43,560 nt of DNA from Pseudoramibacter faecis (GTDB lineage Bacteria; Bacillota; Clostridia; Eubacteriales; Eubacteriaceae), in contig NZ_JAYFFI010000018.1 in the NCBI RefSeq assembly GCF_036289405.1, positions 1 through 43,560 on the forward strand, read 5' to 3'. Within the stretch, counting starts at the first letter, position 1, and each line of letters opens with the position of its first letter. Position numbers and translations under genes: made by a program. Positions 33,867-42,084 of this stretch are shown one piece after another. Under the pieces are notes generated by a model that saw only the letters and a program-made list of their open reading frames with translations, was not told the origin of the DNA and made no database searches.

Positions 33867-34049
33867 ATGGATGAAGTGACGTTCAGGCGCCTGATGCGGG
33901 AGAGCGGCATCCCTCAGGCCGAAACCGAGCGGACCATTCGCATGGCGGAAGCGGTGCGCGCCGGCGATTCGGCGGCGGATCCCAATATTCCCATCGATTA
34001 TACCCGGGTGTTTGAAGGGATGTGTGTGACCCGGGAAAAGCGCGGATGA
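33867..34049 (+). CDS. Small conserved-looking hypothetical protein
   Basis: A protein of 60 residues from ATG 33867, with GAGAGGAAG upstream. It reads MDEVTFRRLMRESGIPQAET and ends DYTRVFEGMCVTREKRG. It is acidic-helical at the N-terminus with a single Cys and no membrane segment. It is the last gene of the cupin/flavin reductase/DJ-1 operon and is followed by a terminator. I do not recognise a family. Confidence 0.6.
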   Translation: MDEVTFRRLMRESGIPQAETERTIRMAEAVRAGDSAADPNIPIDYTRVFEGMCVTREKRG

Positions 34050-34107
34050 CCAGCGGCCGCGATGTGCGGCACAGATAAGCCGACCGTTACAGGCAACGGC
34101 CAATGCG

Positions 34108-34140
34108 AAAGCTCCCCGGCGGATCGTGTCGGGGAGCTTT
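34108..34140 (+). terminator. Terminator of the cupin operon
   Basis: Stem AAAGCTCCCCG/CGGGGAGCTTT has an 11-base loop and is followed by TT. Confidence 0.9.
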
Positions 34141-34161
34141 TTGCATGGCGAAAAATGCCGT

Positions 34162-34183
34162 TGGCCGGCATCGCGCGGCCAAA
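34162..34183. repeat. Inverted repeat upstream of GRE 3
   Basis: TTGGCCG and CGGCCAA (7 bases, perfect) are separated by 8 bases. It may be an operator or a weak hairpin; the function is unknown. Confidence 0.4.
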
Positions 34184-34224
34184 AGGATCGGAAAAAAGGA
34201 AAAGTGCAAAAAAGTTTCGGCGTG

Positions 34225-34310
34225 GGTCATAAAAATACAGAAAGGGTCTTAAAAATGCAAAAAAATGGTTTGAAGGGTGTTCGCCGCCCTTTTCGCTCCC
34301 GTCGTATAAT
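34225..34310 (+). promoter_or_regulatory. GRE 3 promoter with 20-bp-spaced direct repeats
   Basis: GGGTCATAAAAATACA (34225-34240) is repeated as GGGTCTTAAAAATGCA (34245-34260), exactly 20 bases apart, or about two DNA turns. This is the usual layout of an AraC-type dimer site. A TATAAT -10 box lies at 34305-34310 without a good -35 box. The site sits about 45-80 bases upstream of it, as expected for activation. The regulator at 41059 is the best candidate binder. Confidence 0.6.
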
Positions 34311-34400
34311 GAAAACAGAAATGACGACCTGCGTGGATGGCGTTTTTTCTCAAGCAAAAAAGCTTGACCAAAAATCAATTTTTTTATTGAGGAGGCTAAT

Positions 34401-36992
34401 ATGGCTATTGCAAAAGGATTCAGCGAACCGACTGATCGCATCAAAAAGCTTAAAGCGCGCATCATCGACGCGACGCCGACGGTCGAAGCGGACCGTGCGG
34501 AGCTGCTCACCGAAGCGTACAAAAAGTATGAAGGTGCGACGCCGGCGATTCGTAACGCCCGCGCGAATGAAGCGATCTTTAACGGCATTCCGGTGACGAT
34601 TCGTCCGGGGGAACTGATCGTCGGCGCGCTGACCGTCACAGACCGCGGCTGCCAGATTTATCCTGAATTTTCTTACGACTGGATCGAAGCCGAATTTGAC
34701 ACCATGGCAACCCGCAAATGCGACCCGTTTGAAATTCCGGAGGACACCAAGCGCCGTCTGACAGAAGTGTTCAAATACTGGCCGGGCAAAACCAACTCAG
34801 ATCTCGCCCATTCGCTGATGTCTGATAAGGCGCTCGAATGTCAGGCGGAAGGGGTTTTCACCGTCGGCAACTATTACTTTGGGGGGATCGGCCACGTCTG
34901 CGTCGATTATGGCAAGGTGCTGAGAGTCGGTTTTTCCGGCATCGTCAAGGAAGCGGCTGAAAAGAAAGCGGCCCTCGATCCGGAAGATCCGGAAACCATC
35001 GTCAAGACTCAATTCTACGACGCGGTGATCATCACCTATAACGCGGCGATCAATCTCGCGCACCGCTACGCGGCAAAGGCTCTCGAAATGGCCCAGACCG
35101 AAATCAACCCGCAGCGCAAGAAAGAGCTTTTGCAGATCGCTCAGAACTGTGCGAACGTGCCGGAAAAACCGGCGCAGAACTTCTGGGAAGCCTGCCAGGC
35201 CTTCTGGTTTGTGCAACTGATCATGCATCTCGAATCCTCCGGACACTCCATTTCGCCGGGGCGCTTCGACCAGTATATGTATCCCTATTACGAAAAAGAC
35301 ACCATCGACCGCGACTTCGCCCAGGAACTGGTGGACTGCATCTTTATCAAGCTCAACGACCTGAACAAAACCCGCGACGCCATTTCCGACGAGCTCTTTG
35401 CCGGATACGCGATCTTCCAGAATATGTGCGCCGGCGGTCAGACGCCGGAAGGGCTCGACGCCACCAACGACGTTTCCTACATGCAGCTGGATGCCATTGC
35501 CCACGTCGGGCTGCCCCAGCCCTCGATGTCCATTCGTTACTGGGACGGCACGCCGGATGAATTCCTGCTCCGCGCCTGCGAAGTGGTTCGTCTGGGGCAC
35601 GGGCTGCCGGCGATGTACTCCGACGAAGTCGCGATCCCGATGCTCGAAAACGACGGTGTTTGCCTCGAGGATGCCCGCGACTGGCTGCCGATCGGCTGTG
35701 TCGAGCCGCAGCCCCAGCACAAGACCGACGGCTGGCACGACGCCGCTTTCTTCAACTGCTGCAAGGTGCTCGATATCACTCTGCATAACGGGAAGAGCCG
35801 CGGCAAGCAGCTCGGGCCGAAGACCGGCGAAATGACCGAAATGCAAACCTTCGAGGATTTTGTCAAGGCCTATGAAGAACAGATGAAATTCTTCGTGCAT
35901 TACCTGGTCGAATCTGACAACTGTGTGGACTACGCCCACATGATGAATATGCCGATGCCCTTCGAATCGGCGCTGGTGGACGGCTGCCTCGACAAGGGGA
36001 AATCCGTTCAGGAAGGGGCCGCGAAATATAACTTCACCGGGCCGCAGGCCTTTGGGACCGCGGACGTCATCGACTCCTTCGTCGCCGTGAAGCAAAACGT
36101 CTTTGAAGATCACAAATACACCATGGCGGAAATGATGGACGCCATCGACAATAACTTTGGCTACACCGTCGATCCGAACTTCAACCCGACGGGCTCCGAC
36201 CGGCAGCAGGGCGGCGGCACCGCTCCGGCATCCGCCGGCGGCAGCAGCACCCGCTCCGCGATGGAACAGAAAGTCTGGGAAGTGGTTCAATCGGTGCTGG
36301 GCGAAAGCAATGCGATTGATCTATCGGCGCTGAACGGCGGCGAGTCGGTGGTCACCGGCGCATCCGCCGGCAGTGATCAGCTCGCCAAGTGGAACAAGAT
36401 TCATAAGCAAATGCTGAGCGCGCCGCATTTCGGTAACGATATTCCGGAAGTCGACCTGCTCGGACGCCGCGTCACCAAGATTTATTCCAGCGAAGTCCAC
36501 GGCCAGAAGAACCCCCGCGGCGGAATCTATCACGCCGGCTGCTACACTGTCTCTGCCAACGTCGGGATGGGCCGCGATGTCGATGCCCTGCCGGACGGCC
36601 GCCTGGCACAGTCGGCGCTATCCGACAACATTTCGCCGCGTCACGGCTTTGACGTCAGCGGGCCGACCGCAGCCAATGCGTCCTCCGCGACCATCGATGC
36701 CCTGGACTTTGGGAACGGGACCCTGCTCAACCAGAAGCTTCTGCCGTCGGCTGTCGCCGGCGACGAAGGTCTCAAGCGCTTCGCTGCACTGGTTCGCGCC
36801 TACTTTGATCACAAGGGTTATCACATCCAGTTCAACATCGTCAATAGAAAGTCCCTGCTTGAAGCGCAGGCGCATCCGGAACAGCATAAGGATTTGATCG
36901 TCCGCGTCGCCGGCTATTCGGCACAATTCGTCGTGCTGGCCAAGGACGTTCAAGATGACATCATCGCTCGGACAGAACAGACATTCGAATAA
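34401..36992 (+). CDS. Glycyl radical enzyme, glycerol/1,2-diol dehydratase-like (GRE 3)
   Basis: A protein of 863 residues. The thiyl pair Cys433/Glu435 (IGCVEPQ), His165 (GIGHVCVDYGKVLRVGF), His282-Ser283 (GHSISPGRFDQYMYPYY), Asp447 (GWHD) and glycyl radical Gly838 (VRVAGYSAQF) place it with the B12-independent glycerol/propanediol dehydratases. As in GRE 1, Phe replaces the Tyr next to QN near residue 339. About 75 extra residues (591-665) form Gly/Ser-rich linkers around an amphipathic helix (SAMEQKVWEVVQSVLGES). Its activase starts 23 bases downstream, then the CoA-acylating aldehyde dehydrogenase. The inferred reaction is diol to aldehyde, then acyl-CoA. AGGAGG precedes ATG 34401. Confidence 0.9.
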   Translation: MAIAKGFSEPTDRIKKLKARIIDATPTVEADRAELLTEAYKKYEGATPAIRNARANEAIFNGIPVTIRPGELIVGALTVTDRGCQIYPEFSYDWIEAEFDTMATRKCDPFEIPEDTKRRLTEVFKYWPGKTNSDLAHSLMSDKALECQAEGVFTVGNYYFGGIGHVCVDYGKVLRVGFSGIVKEAAEKKAALDPEDPETIVKTQFYDAVIITYNAAINLAHRYAAKALEMAQTEINPQRKKELLQIAQNCANVPEKPAQNFWEACQAFWFVQLIMHLESSGHSISPGRFDQYMYPYYEKDTIDRDFAQELVDCIFIKLNDLNKTRDAISDELFAGYAIFQNMCAGGQTPEGLDATNDVSYMQLDAIAHVGLPQPSMSIRYWDGTPDEFLLRACEVVRLGHGLPAMYSDEVAIPMLENDGVCLEDARDWLPIGCVEPQPQHKTDGWHDAAFFNCCKVLDITLHNGKSRGKQLGPKTGEMTEMQTFEDFVKAYEEQMKFFVHYLVESDNCVDYAHMMNMPMPFESALVDGCLDKGKSVQEGAAKYNFTGPQAFGTADVIDSFVAVKQNVFEDHKYTMAEMMDAIDNNFGYTVDPNFNPTGSDRQQGGGTAPASAGGSSTRSAMEQKVWEVVQSVLGESNAIDLSALNGGESVVTGASAGSDQLAKWNKIHKQMLSAPHFGNDIPEVDLLGRRVTKIYSSEVHGQKNPRGGIYHAGCYTVSANVGMGRDVDALPDGRLAQSALSDNISPRHGFDVSGPTAANASSATIDALDFGNGTLLNQKLLPSAVAGDEGLKRFAALVRAYFDHKGYHIQFNIVNRKSLLEAQAHPEQHKDLIVRVAGYSAQFVVLAKDVQDDIIARTEQTFE

Positions 36993-37015
36993 GTAAAACG
37001 ATAGGAGGCGCCGCG

Positions 37016-37948
37016 TTGAGGTCCGTGAATATTGACTATGCATTAGAAGGGGACGTATTTAATATACAACGCTTCTCCCTCAATGACGGTCCCGGTATCC
37101 GAACGATCGTATTTCTGAAAGGTTGTCCGCTGCGCTGTTGGTGGTGCTGCAATCCGGAATCTCAAAAACTGCGCCCGGTCATTTTTTACGATGTGGTGAG
37201 CTGTATCCATTGCGGCTCCTGCCTAAAAGTGTGTCCGGAGCCGGGGGCCCTGTCCCCGGAAAACCCCGCCTTTGTCGATTATCAAAAATGTACGGGCTGC
37301 GGCGAATGCGTCGCCGTCTGCCCGGCGGGGGCCTTGGCGCAGAAGGGCGAGAAAATGACGGTGCAGCAGGTGATTCGCGAAGTGAAAAAAGATGCCGCAT
37401 ATTATCGTCGAACCGGCGGCGGCATCACCATTTCCGGCGGAGAGCCGCTGATGCAGTACCGCTTTACGGCGGAGATTTTAAAAGCCGGACAGGCCCAGGG
37501 CTGGAACACGGCGGTCGAAACCACCGGATACACCTATGAAGAGGAGGCGCTCGATGCCGTGCTGCCGTATTTGGATCTCGCACTGCTGGACGCGAAAGCG
37601 CCCAATGATGAGCTCCACAAAAAAGTTACCGGCGTCAGCAACGAGGTGATCAAAAAGAATGCCCGGCGCATCGCGAAGGAGGCGGGGAATACCATCATCC
37701 GCGTTCCGACCATTCCGGGCGTCAACGCATCCGCGGAAACCATCCGCGAGATCGCGGACTTTACGAAGGATCTCGGTGTGAAGGAAGTGCATCTGTTGCC
37801 CTATCACAAGTTGGGTGAAAATAAATACCATCTGATGGGGCTGGAATATAAAATGCCGGAGGATACCAAGACGCCAAACAGAGAAGAGATGGCCGCTTTA
37901 AAAAAAGTGGTTGAATCGGCAGGACTCACTTGCAAGATCGGGGGGTAA
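37016..37948 (+). CDS. Glycyl radical enzyme activase with ferredoxin domain
   Basis: A protein of 310 residues. The radical-SAM motif CPLRCWWC is followed by a two-cluster ferredoxin insert (CIHCGSCLKVC and CTGCGECVAVC), then TGGGITISGGEPLMQ for SAM binding. This is the common architecture of activases for diol dehydratases, choline lyase and related GREs. It should install the glycyl radical in GRE 3, and possibly in GRE 1, which has no adjacent activase in view. The start is TTG 37016, because AGGAGG lies 7 bases upstream. It is in an operon with GRE 3 (23-base gap). Confidence 0.95.
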   Translation: MRSVNIDYALEGDVFNIQRFSLNDGPGIRTIVFLKGCPLRCWWCCNPESQKLRPVIFYDVVSCIHCGSCLKVCPEPGALSPENPAFVDYQKCTGCGECVAVCPAGALAQKGEKMTVQQVIREVKKDAAYYRRTGGGITISGGEPLMQYRFTAEILKAGQAQGWNTAVETTGYTYEEEALDAVLPYLDLALLDAKAPNDELHKKVTGVSNEVIKKNARRIAKEAGNTIIRVPTIPGVNASAETIREIADFTKDLGVKEVHLLPYHKLGENKYHLMGLEYKMPEDTKTPNREEMAALKKVVESAGLTCKIGG

Positions 37949-38330
37949 ACCGGTCGCGCAAGCGCACGCTGCCAAAAGATGGTTAAAAACATGAATGGAT
38001 CAGGCTGGCGCGCTTGCTGGCGCGCAGTCTGTGGCTAACCAACCGGTTTTAAATTGTTGAACACAGCTGAAAGGCTGGTTCAAATAAAGCAGGAAGGAAA
38101 GCTGATTTCGCTTGAGGCGCCAAATGTGGGAACCCTTCGGGGATTTTGACGATTCAAGTCGGACGGCAATACCAGAGCTTCCTGATTTTTGGTCTCGTGG
38201 GGTCCTGGCTGCTTTGCTGGGATCCCATTTTTGCATGAAGCATTGAATAAAAGCATTTTAAAAAAGCAGCAAGATAAAAATATTGGTCAAGGCATCGCGA
38301 CGATGCCGGAGAAGAAAGGGGGAAGTATTG
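37949..38330 (+). other. Intergenic region with possible terminator before the aldehyde dehydrogenase
   Basis: There is no gene in these 382 bases. A hairpin GGGGTCC/GGATCCC (38199-38205 and 38220-38226, one G-T pair) followed by T5 (38228-38232) could end the GRE 3/activase transcript. The dehydrogenase would then need its own promoter in the A-rich stretch about 38240-38290; none is clear. Confidence 0.45.
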
Positions 38331-39632
38331 ATGGAATCAACCGTTGGCAACCTGGCGCTTAAGGCCCGGGAGGCCTTTAAGCAATTTGCGGGTAAACCCC
38401 TGAAAGACAGGGAGGCGGTGATCCGGGCCATTCGGATGGTGCTGGCGAGGGAGGCAGAGGATCTGGCCCGCCGCGCTTTTAACGAAACGGGCATGGGCAT
38501 CGTTGCCGACAAGCAGGCCAAAATTGCGCTCGCCATCCATCAAACGCCGGGCACGGAGGATCTCGTTACGGAAGTGGTGACCAACGACGACGGCATGGTT
38601 CTTTACGAGCTGTCGGCTTTCGGGGTGGTGTGTGCGGTGCATCCGGCGACCAATCCGGCGGCAACGCTCATCAACATCACGATTTCGGCACTGGCGGCGG
38701 GCAACGCGGTGATCCACTGCGCCCATCCGAGGGCGATCGAAACGAGCAAGCATATCGTCGCATTGATGAACGAAACCGCCAGGCGCGTTCTGGGTATCGA
38801 TCATTTGATTGGCATCCTGCCCACCGGCGGCATGCAGGCCATCCAGGAGGTGATGAACCATCCGGATGTGGACATGATCGTGATGACAGGCTCGCACACG
38901 GCGGTGAGCCGCGCCTGCAGTGCCGACAAAAAGGTCATCGGCGCGGGACCGGCCAACCCGCCGGTGATCGTCGACGAAACGGCCAACGTGATCAAGGCGG
39001 CGGAGGACATTGTGAAATCCGCGTCCTTTGACAATAATTTGATGTGCGTAACGGAAAAGGCCATTGTCGCGGTGAACGCCGTTGCGGATACCCTGGCGAG
39101 AGAAATGGAAGCCTGCGGCGCGCAATACATTGAGGCGCCGGAGGATATCGAAAAGCTGACCCGCGCCATCATCGATGGCGACATGCAGCCTCGCAAGGTT
39201 TTTGACGGCCGCAATGCAGGAGATATCCTTGAATCGGCGGACATTCCAGCAAAACCCGGGGTGAAGCTCGTCGTCGTGCGCGCGGCGCCGGAGCATCCCT
39301 TTGTCACGAAAGAGCTCAAGATGCCGGTGGTGCCGATGGTGCGCACCGCCAATTTTGACGAGGCCATGACGGCGGCGCTGGCTATTGAGCAGGGCTGTCA
39401 TCACACGGCGATGCTCCACAGCCAATCCATTGAACGCCTCAACTATGCGGCTAAGATCATGCAGACGTCGGTCTTTGTGAAGAACGGGCCGGGATATGCG
39501 GGAATCGGCTATCAAATGGACGCGCCCTGTTCCTTTGCCGTCGCCACGAAAACGGGAGAAGGCACCGTCACGGCCAGGCACTTCGGTCGCCGCCGTCGCT
39601 GCTTCCTGACAGAGGCCTTTACCATTCGCTGA
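38331..39632 (+). CDS. CoA-acylating aldehyde dehydrogenase (PduP/EutE-like)
   Basis: A protein of 433 residues from ATG 38331, with GGGGGAAG upstream. Family blocks are FGVVCAVHPATNPAATLINI, GNAVIHCAHPRA, the glycine motif VIGAGPANPPVIVDETA, catalytic Cys in DNNLMCVTEKAI, and the end TARHFGRRRRCFLTE. It oxidises an aldehyde to acyl-CoA with NAD+ and CoA, the usual second step after a diol dehydratase or ethanolamine lyase. It lacks the N-terminal encapsulation peptide of PduP, and no microcompartment shell genes are near. It lies between the GRE 3/activase pair and the PocR regulators. Confidence 0.92.
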   Translation: MESTVGNLALKAREAFKQFAGKPLKDREAVIRAIRMVLAREAEDLARRAFNETGMGIVADKQAKIALAIHQTPGTEDLVTEVVTNDDGMVLYELSAFGVVCAVHPATNPAATLINITISALAAGNAVIHCAHPRAIETSKHIVALMNETARRVLGIDHLIGILPTGGMQAIQEVMNHPDVDMIVMTGSHTAVSRACSADKKVIGAGPANPPVIVDETANVIKAAEDIVKSASFDNNLMCVTEKAIVAVNAVADTLAREMEACGAQYIEAPEDIEKLTRAIIDGDMQPRKVFDGRNAGDILESADIPAKPGVKLVVVRAAPEHPFVTKELKMPVVPMVRTANFDEAMTAALAIEQGCHHTAMLHSQSIERLNYAAKIMQTSVFVKNGPGYAGIGYQMDAPCSFAVATKTGEGTVTARHFGRRRRCFLTEAFTIR

Positions 39633-39845
39633 CGCCGCGCCCGCCTGTAAAGTGTAAAAAACAAACCTTTTAAAGCAGCCGGAATATTGAAACGTGCATC
39701 GCATTTCTGTTAAAATAAAACTGGCCGTCGGCAAACGGCCGAGAATTTCCCAAAGGGGCACTGACAGGTGTTTTAAAGGGAGATATTTGGTTCGGGAACG
39801 ATTGAAGAAAGATTGAAGAATGTGCGAAGAAAAAGAGGGAATGCG
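39633..39845. other. Upstream region of the PocR pseudokinase/metK operon
   Basis: There is no gene. CTGTAAAGTGTAAAAAAC (about 39649-39666) recurs as CTGTAAAGCGTAAAAAAC after metK (about 43460). A small inverted repeat GGCCGT/ACGGCC lies at about 39723-39740. Confidence 0.45.
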
Positions 39846-41066
39846 ATGAAAATGATAACGGGCCAGTTAACGGAAGAAACCCTGCTGGATATTCAGCGGA
39901 CGCTGTCCGCGGCGACAACACTGCCCTTTTATATTGTCGATTATAAAGGCGAGGTGGTGCTGCCGCCGGTCGACGAGTCAGATTTCATGAAGGAAGTGCA
40001 CCAATGGGCCGCGGTGAGCGATGCCATGCGCGTGGCCGATGCGGCCGGCGGCATCCGGGCGGCCGCTAAGGGCGAGCCGTTGATTTACAAGATTCCCTGT
40101 GCGCTGTATAAGCTGGCAGTACCTATCGTTGCGGACAACCAATTTTGGGGCAGCCTGATCGGCGGACCGGTGCGTCTGGATGCGGCGCCTGCTGTTTTCT
40201 TCGAACAGGACGGCGAGGCCCGGGAAGAAAGCGAAACCTTTCTTGCGGTGCACCACCATCTCTGGGAGCAGATCGTTTGTCTTCCGGAAGCGGCGCTTTT
40301 GCGGGATGCGGACCTTGCGGGCACCATCACCGAGAAAGTTGTGACACTGGCAGCGGGCTGGCAGCGCGAAAAGGAGCAGCGGGAAGCGGCAGAGCAGATC
40401 ATCGACAAACAATATCGCCAACTCGAGGCCTACAAGCGCAGCGAGTCGCTGCCGCGCAAAGAGCATCTGGTGGATCGGCTTAACATGCATTTCTGGTTTA
40501 ACGCGCTGACCTCGGCAGCCAATTTGTCCATTTTGGAGGGGGCGTTGCGCACCAACGAAATGGTAACGTTAATTTCCGAGTTTTTGCGGGATACCTTGTT
40601 TAACAACCGCGATTTTTGGAACCTGAAGCAGGAAATCGAAGCCATCGAATGTTTTTTGCGCATCCAGGCGGTGCGCTTCGGCGACCGGATCCAATATAAA
40701 ATCGACGTGCCGCGCAATCTGATGAAAACCCGGATGCCGAAGATGATGACGATGCCCTTTGTGGAATTTGCCATGAGCGGACTGACCGGTCAGCGGGAAG
40801 GCGGCAGCCTTTTGGTGAAGATCACGCGGCAGGACAGCTGGATCAACGTGCTGCTGGAAGACAACGCTCAGCGGCGGGAACCGGCGCCGGAAGATCAGGT
40901 TGTCAAGGAGCGGAGCAGTTATTTTTCGCTGGCCGACAATATCGGCGCGGTGAAAGAACGGCTGAACCGCGTGTACGGCACCGGCTACCGCGTAGTGGAA
41001 GAACGTGCCGACGGGCTCAACCGCTGCATTATCCGCATTCCGGAAGAGGAGGCGGCCGATGTTTAA
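39846..41066 (+). CDS. PocR-like sensor with degenerate histidine-kinase region (pseudokinase)
   Basis: A protein of 406 residues from ATG 39846. The N-terminal PocR-like domain has lost most of the cysteines seen in the other two copies (SDFMKEVHQWAAVSDAMRVA instead of the Cys-rich stretch); the AVPI segment remains. A coiled coil (EKEQREAAEQIIDKQYRQLE) leads to a LytS/YesM-type region. There the acceptor His is kept (LNMHFWFNAL, His215), but the N-box Asn is replaced by Phe (PFVEFAMSG) and no DxGxG or GxG ATP motif is seen. ATP binding is therefore unlikely. It overlaps the response regulator gene by 8 bases, so they are coupled. It could act as a non-kinase partner that controls the regulator. 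Confidence 0.85.
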   Translation: MKMITGQLTEETLLDIQRTLSAATTLPFYIVDYKGEVVLPPVDESDFMKEVHQWAAVSDAMRVADAAGGIRAAAKGEPLIYKIPCALYKLAVPIVADNQFWGSLIGGPVRLDAAPAVFFEQDGEAREESETFLAVHHHLWEQIVCLPEAALLRDADLAGTITEKVVTLAAGWQREKEQREAAEQIIDKQYRQLEAYKRSESLPRKEHLVDRLNMHFWFNALTSAANLSILEGALRTNEMVTLISEFLRDTLFNNRDFWNLKQEIEAIECFLRIQAVRFGDRIQYKIDVPRNLMKTRMPKMMTMPFVEFAMSGLTGQREGGSLLVKITRQDSWINVLLEDNAQRREPAPEDQVVKERSSYFSLADNIGAVKERLNRVYGTGYRVVEERADGLNRCIIRIPEEEAADV

Positions 41067-42084
41067 GGTGCTCATTGCCGACGACGAATATCTGATGCGC
41101 GAAGCGCTCAAGCGCATGGTGGAAATGGTTGACGGGTTCGAAGTCTGTGCGACGGTGAATACCGGGCAGGAAGCGGTGGACCAGGTGGCGGCGCTGTCGC
41201 CGGACATCATCTTTATCGATGTGGTGATGCCGGATCTGGGCGGAATTGAGGCGGCCAAACGCATCAAAGACAGCGGCAATCGCGCGCCGATTTATCTGAT
41301 CTCGGCCTATAACGAATTTCAATTTGCGAAGGAAGCCATCTATATCGGGGTGGCGGAATATCTGACGAAGCCTCTGGGCTATACCGACGTGAAGCGGGTG
41401 CTCGAGACCTACCGCGGGCTGAACACCAAGCGCGATGAGACTTTTGAGAACATCTGCCGATGTGTGGACGCGAAGCATTACGGCGATATGTATTATCGGC
41501 TGCCGGATCTGATTGCCAATATCCGCGAGGAGAGCTGGGATTCGCCGGAAGAAATTGTCGAATATTATTATGACATTGAAAGCCGATTGTTTGAACGTTA
41601 CGCGTGTTCGCTGGAAACGAACTATGTCAACCGGCCGGCGGGAAAGATGCTGCCGATCGTGCGCTGGCTGGAGTTTAGGCTCTACGCCACCCTGGATTTG
41701 ATCTATCGGCACAACGCCGTGGCCCAATACCCGGTGATGGCCCGCTCGTTTACCTATATCGATCAGCACACCGGCGACAATATCGGCCTGCGGGAAGTCC
41801 GGGACGACAGCGGCCTGTCTCAGGGGTACCTCAGCCGCATTTTCAAAAAGACCCTGGGCATCTCGGTGATGTCCTATATCCATCTGTGCCGCATGATGCA
41901 GGCCAAGTGGTATTTCTGCACGGAGGATGCCAATGTCACCGATGTGGCGTATCAACTGGGCTATAACGAAAGCTCTTATTTCAGCAAGCTCTTTAAAAAA
42001 TACGAACACACCACCATTTCGCAATATAAAAAGATGATTAAACAGGAAAGGAGAGAAAAACATCAAGATGAAACGAACAGCTGA
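41059..42084 (+). CDS. AraC-type response regulator (YesN-like) of the GRE 3 cluster
   Basis: A protein of 341 residues from ATG 41059. The receiver domain has VLIADDEYLMREALK, Asp54 in IIFIDVVMPDLGG, LISAYNEFQFA and YLTKPLG, so the phospho-site is intact. The C-terminal AraC domain has SGLSQGYLSRIFKKTLGIS and QLGYNESSYFSKLFKKYEH. It overlaps the upstream pseudokinase by 8 bases and the downstream metK by 17 bases. It is the likely activator of the GRE 3 promoter with its 20-bp-spaced repeats. Because its partner seems unable to use ATP, the phosphate may come from another kinase such as 30723. Confidence 0.93.
   Translation: MFKVLIADDEYLMREALKRMVEMVDGFEVCATVNTGQEAVDQVAALSPDIIFIDVVMPDLGGIEAAKRIKDSGNRAPIYLISAYNEFQFAKEAIYIGVAEYLTKPLGYTDVKRVLETYRGLNTKRDETFENICRCVDAKHYGDMYYRLPDLIANIREESWDSPEEIVEYYYDIESRLFERYACSLETNYVNRPAGKMLPIVRWLEFRLYATLDLIYRHNAVAQYPVMARSFTYIDQHTGDNIGLREVRDDSGLSQGYLSRIFKKTLGISVMSYIHLCRMMQAKWYFCTEDANVTDVAYQLGYNESSYFSKLFKKYEHTTISQYKKMIKQERREKHQDETNS

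Noticed and set aside
34162..34180. Sigma-54 promoter before GRE 3 (TTGGCCGGCATCGCG)
   Set aside because: The GG-N10-GC spacing is present, but both elements differ from TGGCAC and TTGC; it is better explained as part of an inverted repeat.
34401..36992. GRE 3 as choline trimethylamine-lyase
   Set aside because: It shares GCVEPQ, but the His-Ser and WHD residues follow glycerol dehydratase, and no choline-cluster shell or transport genes are seen.
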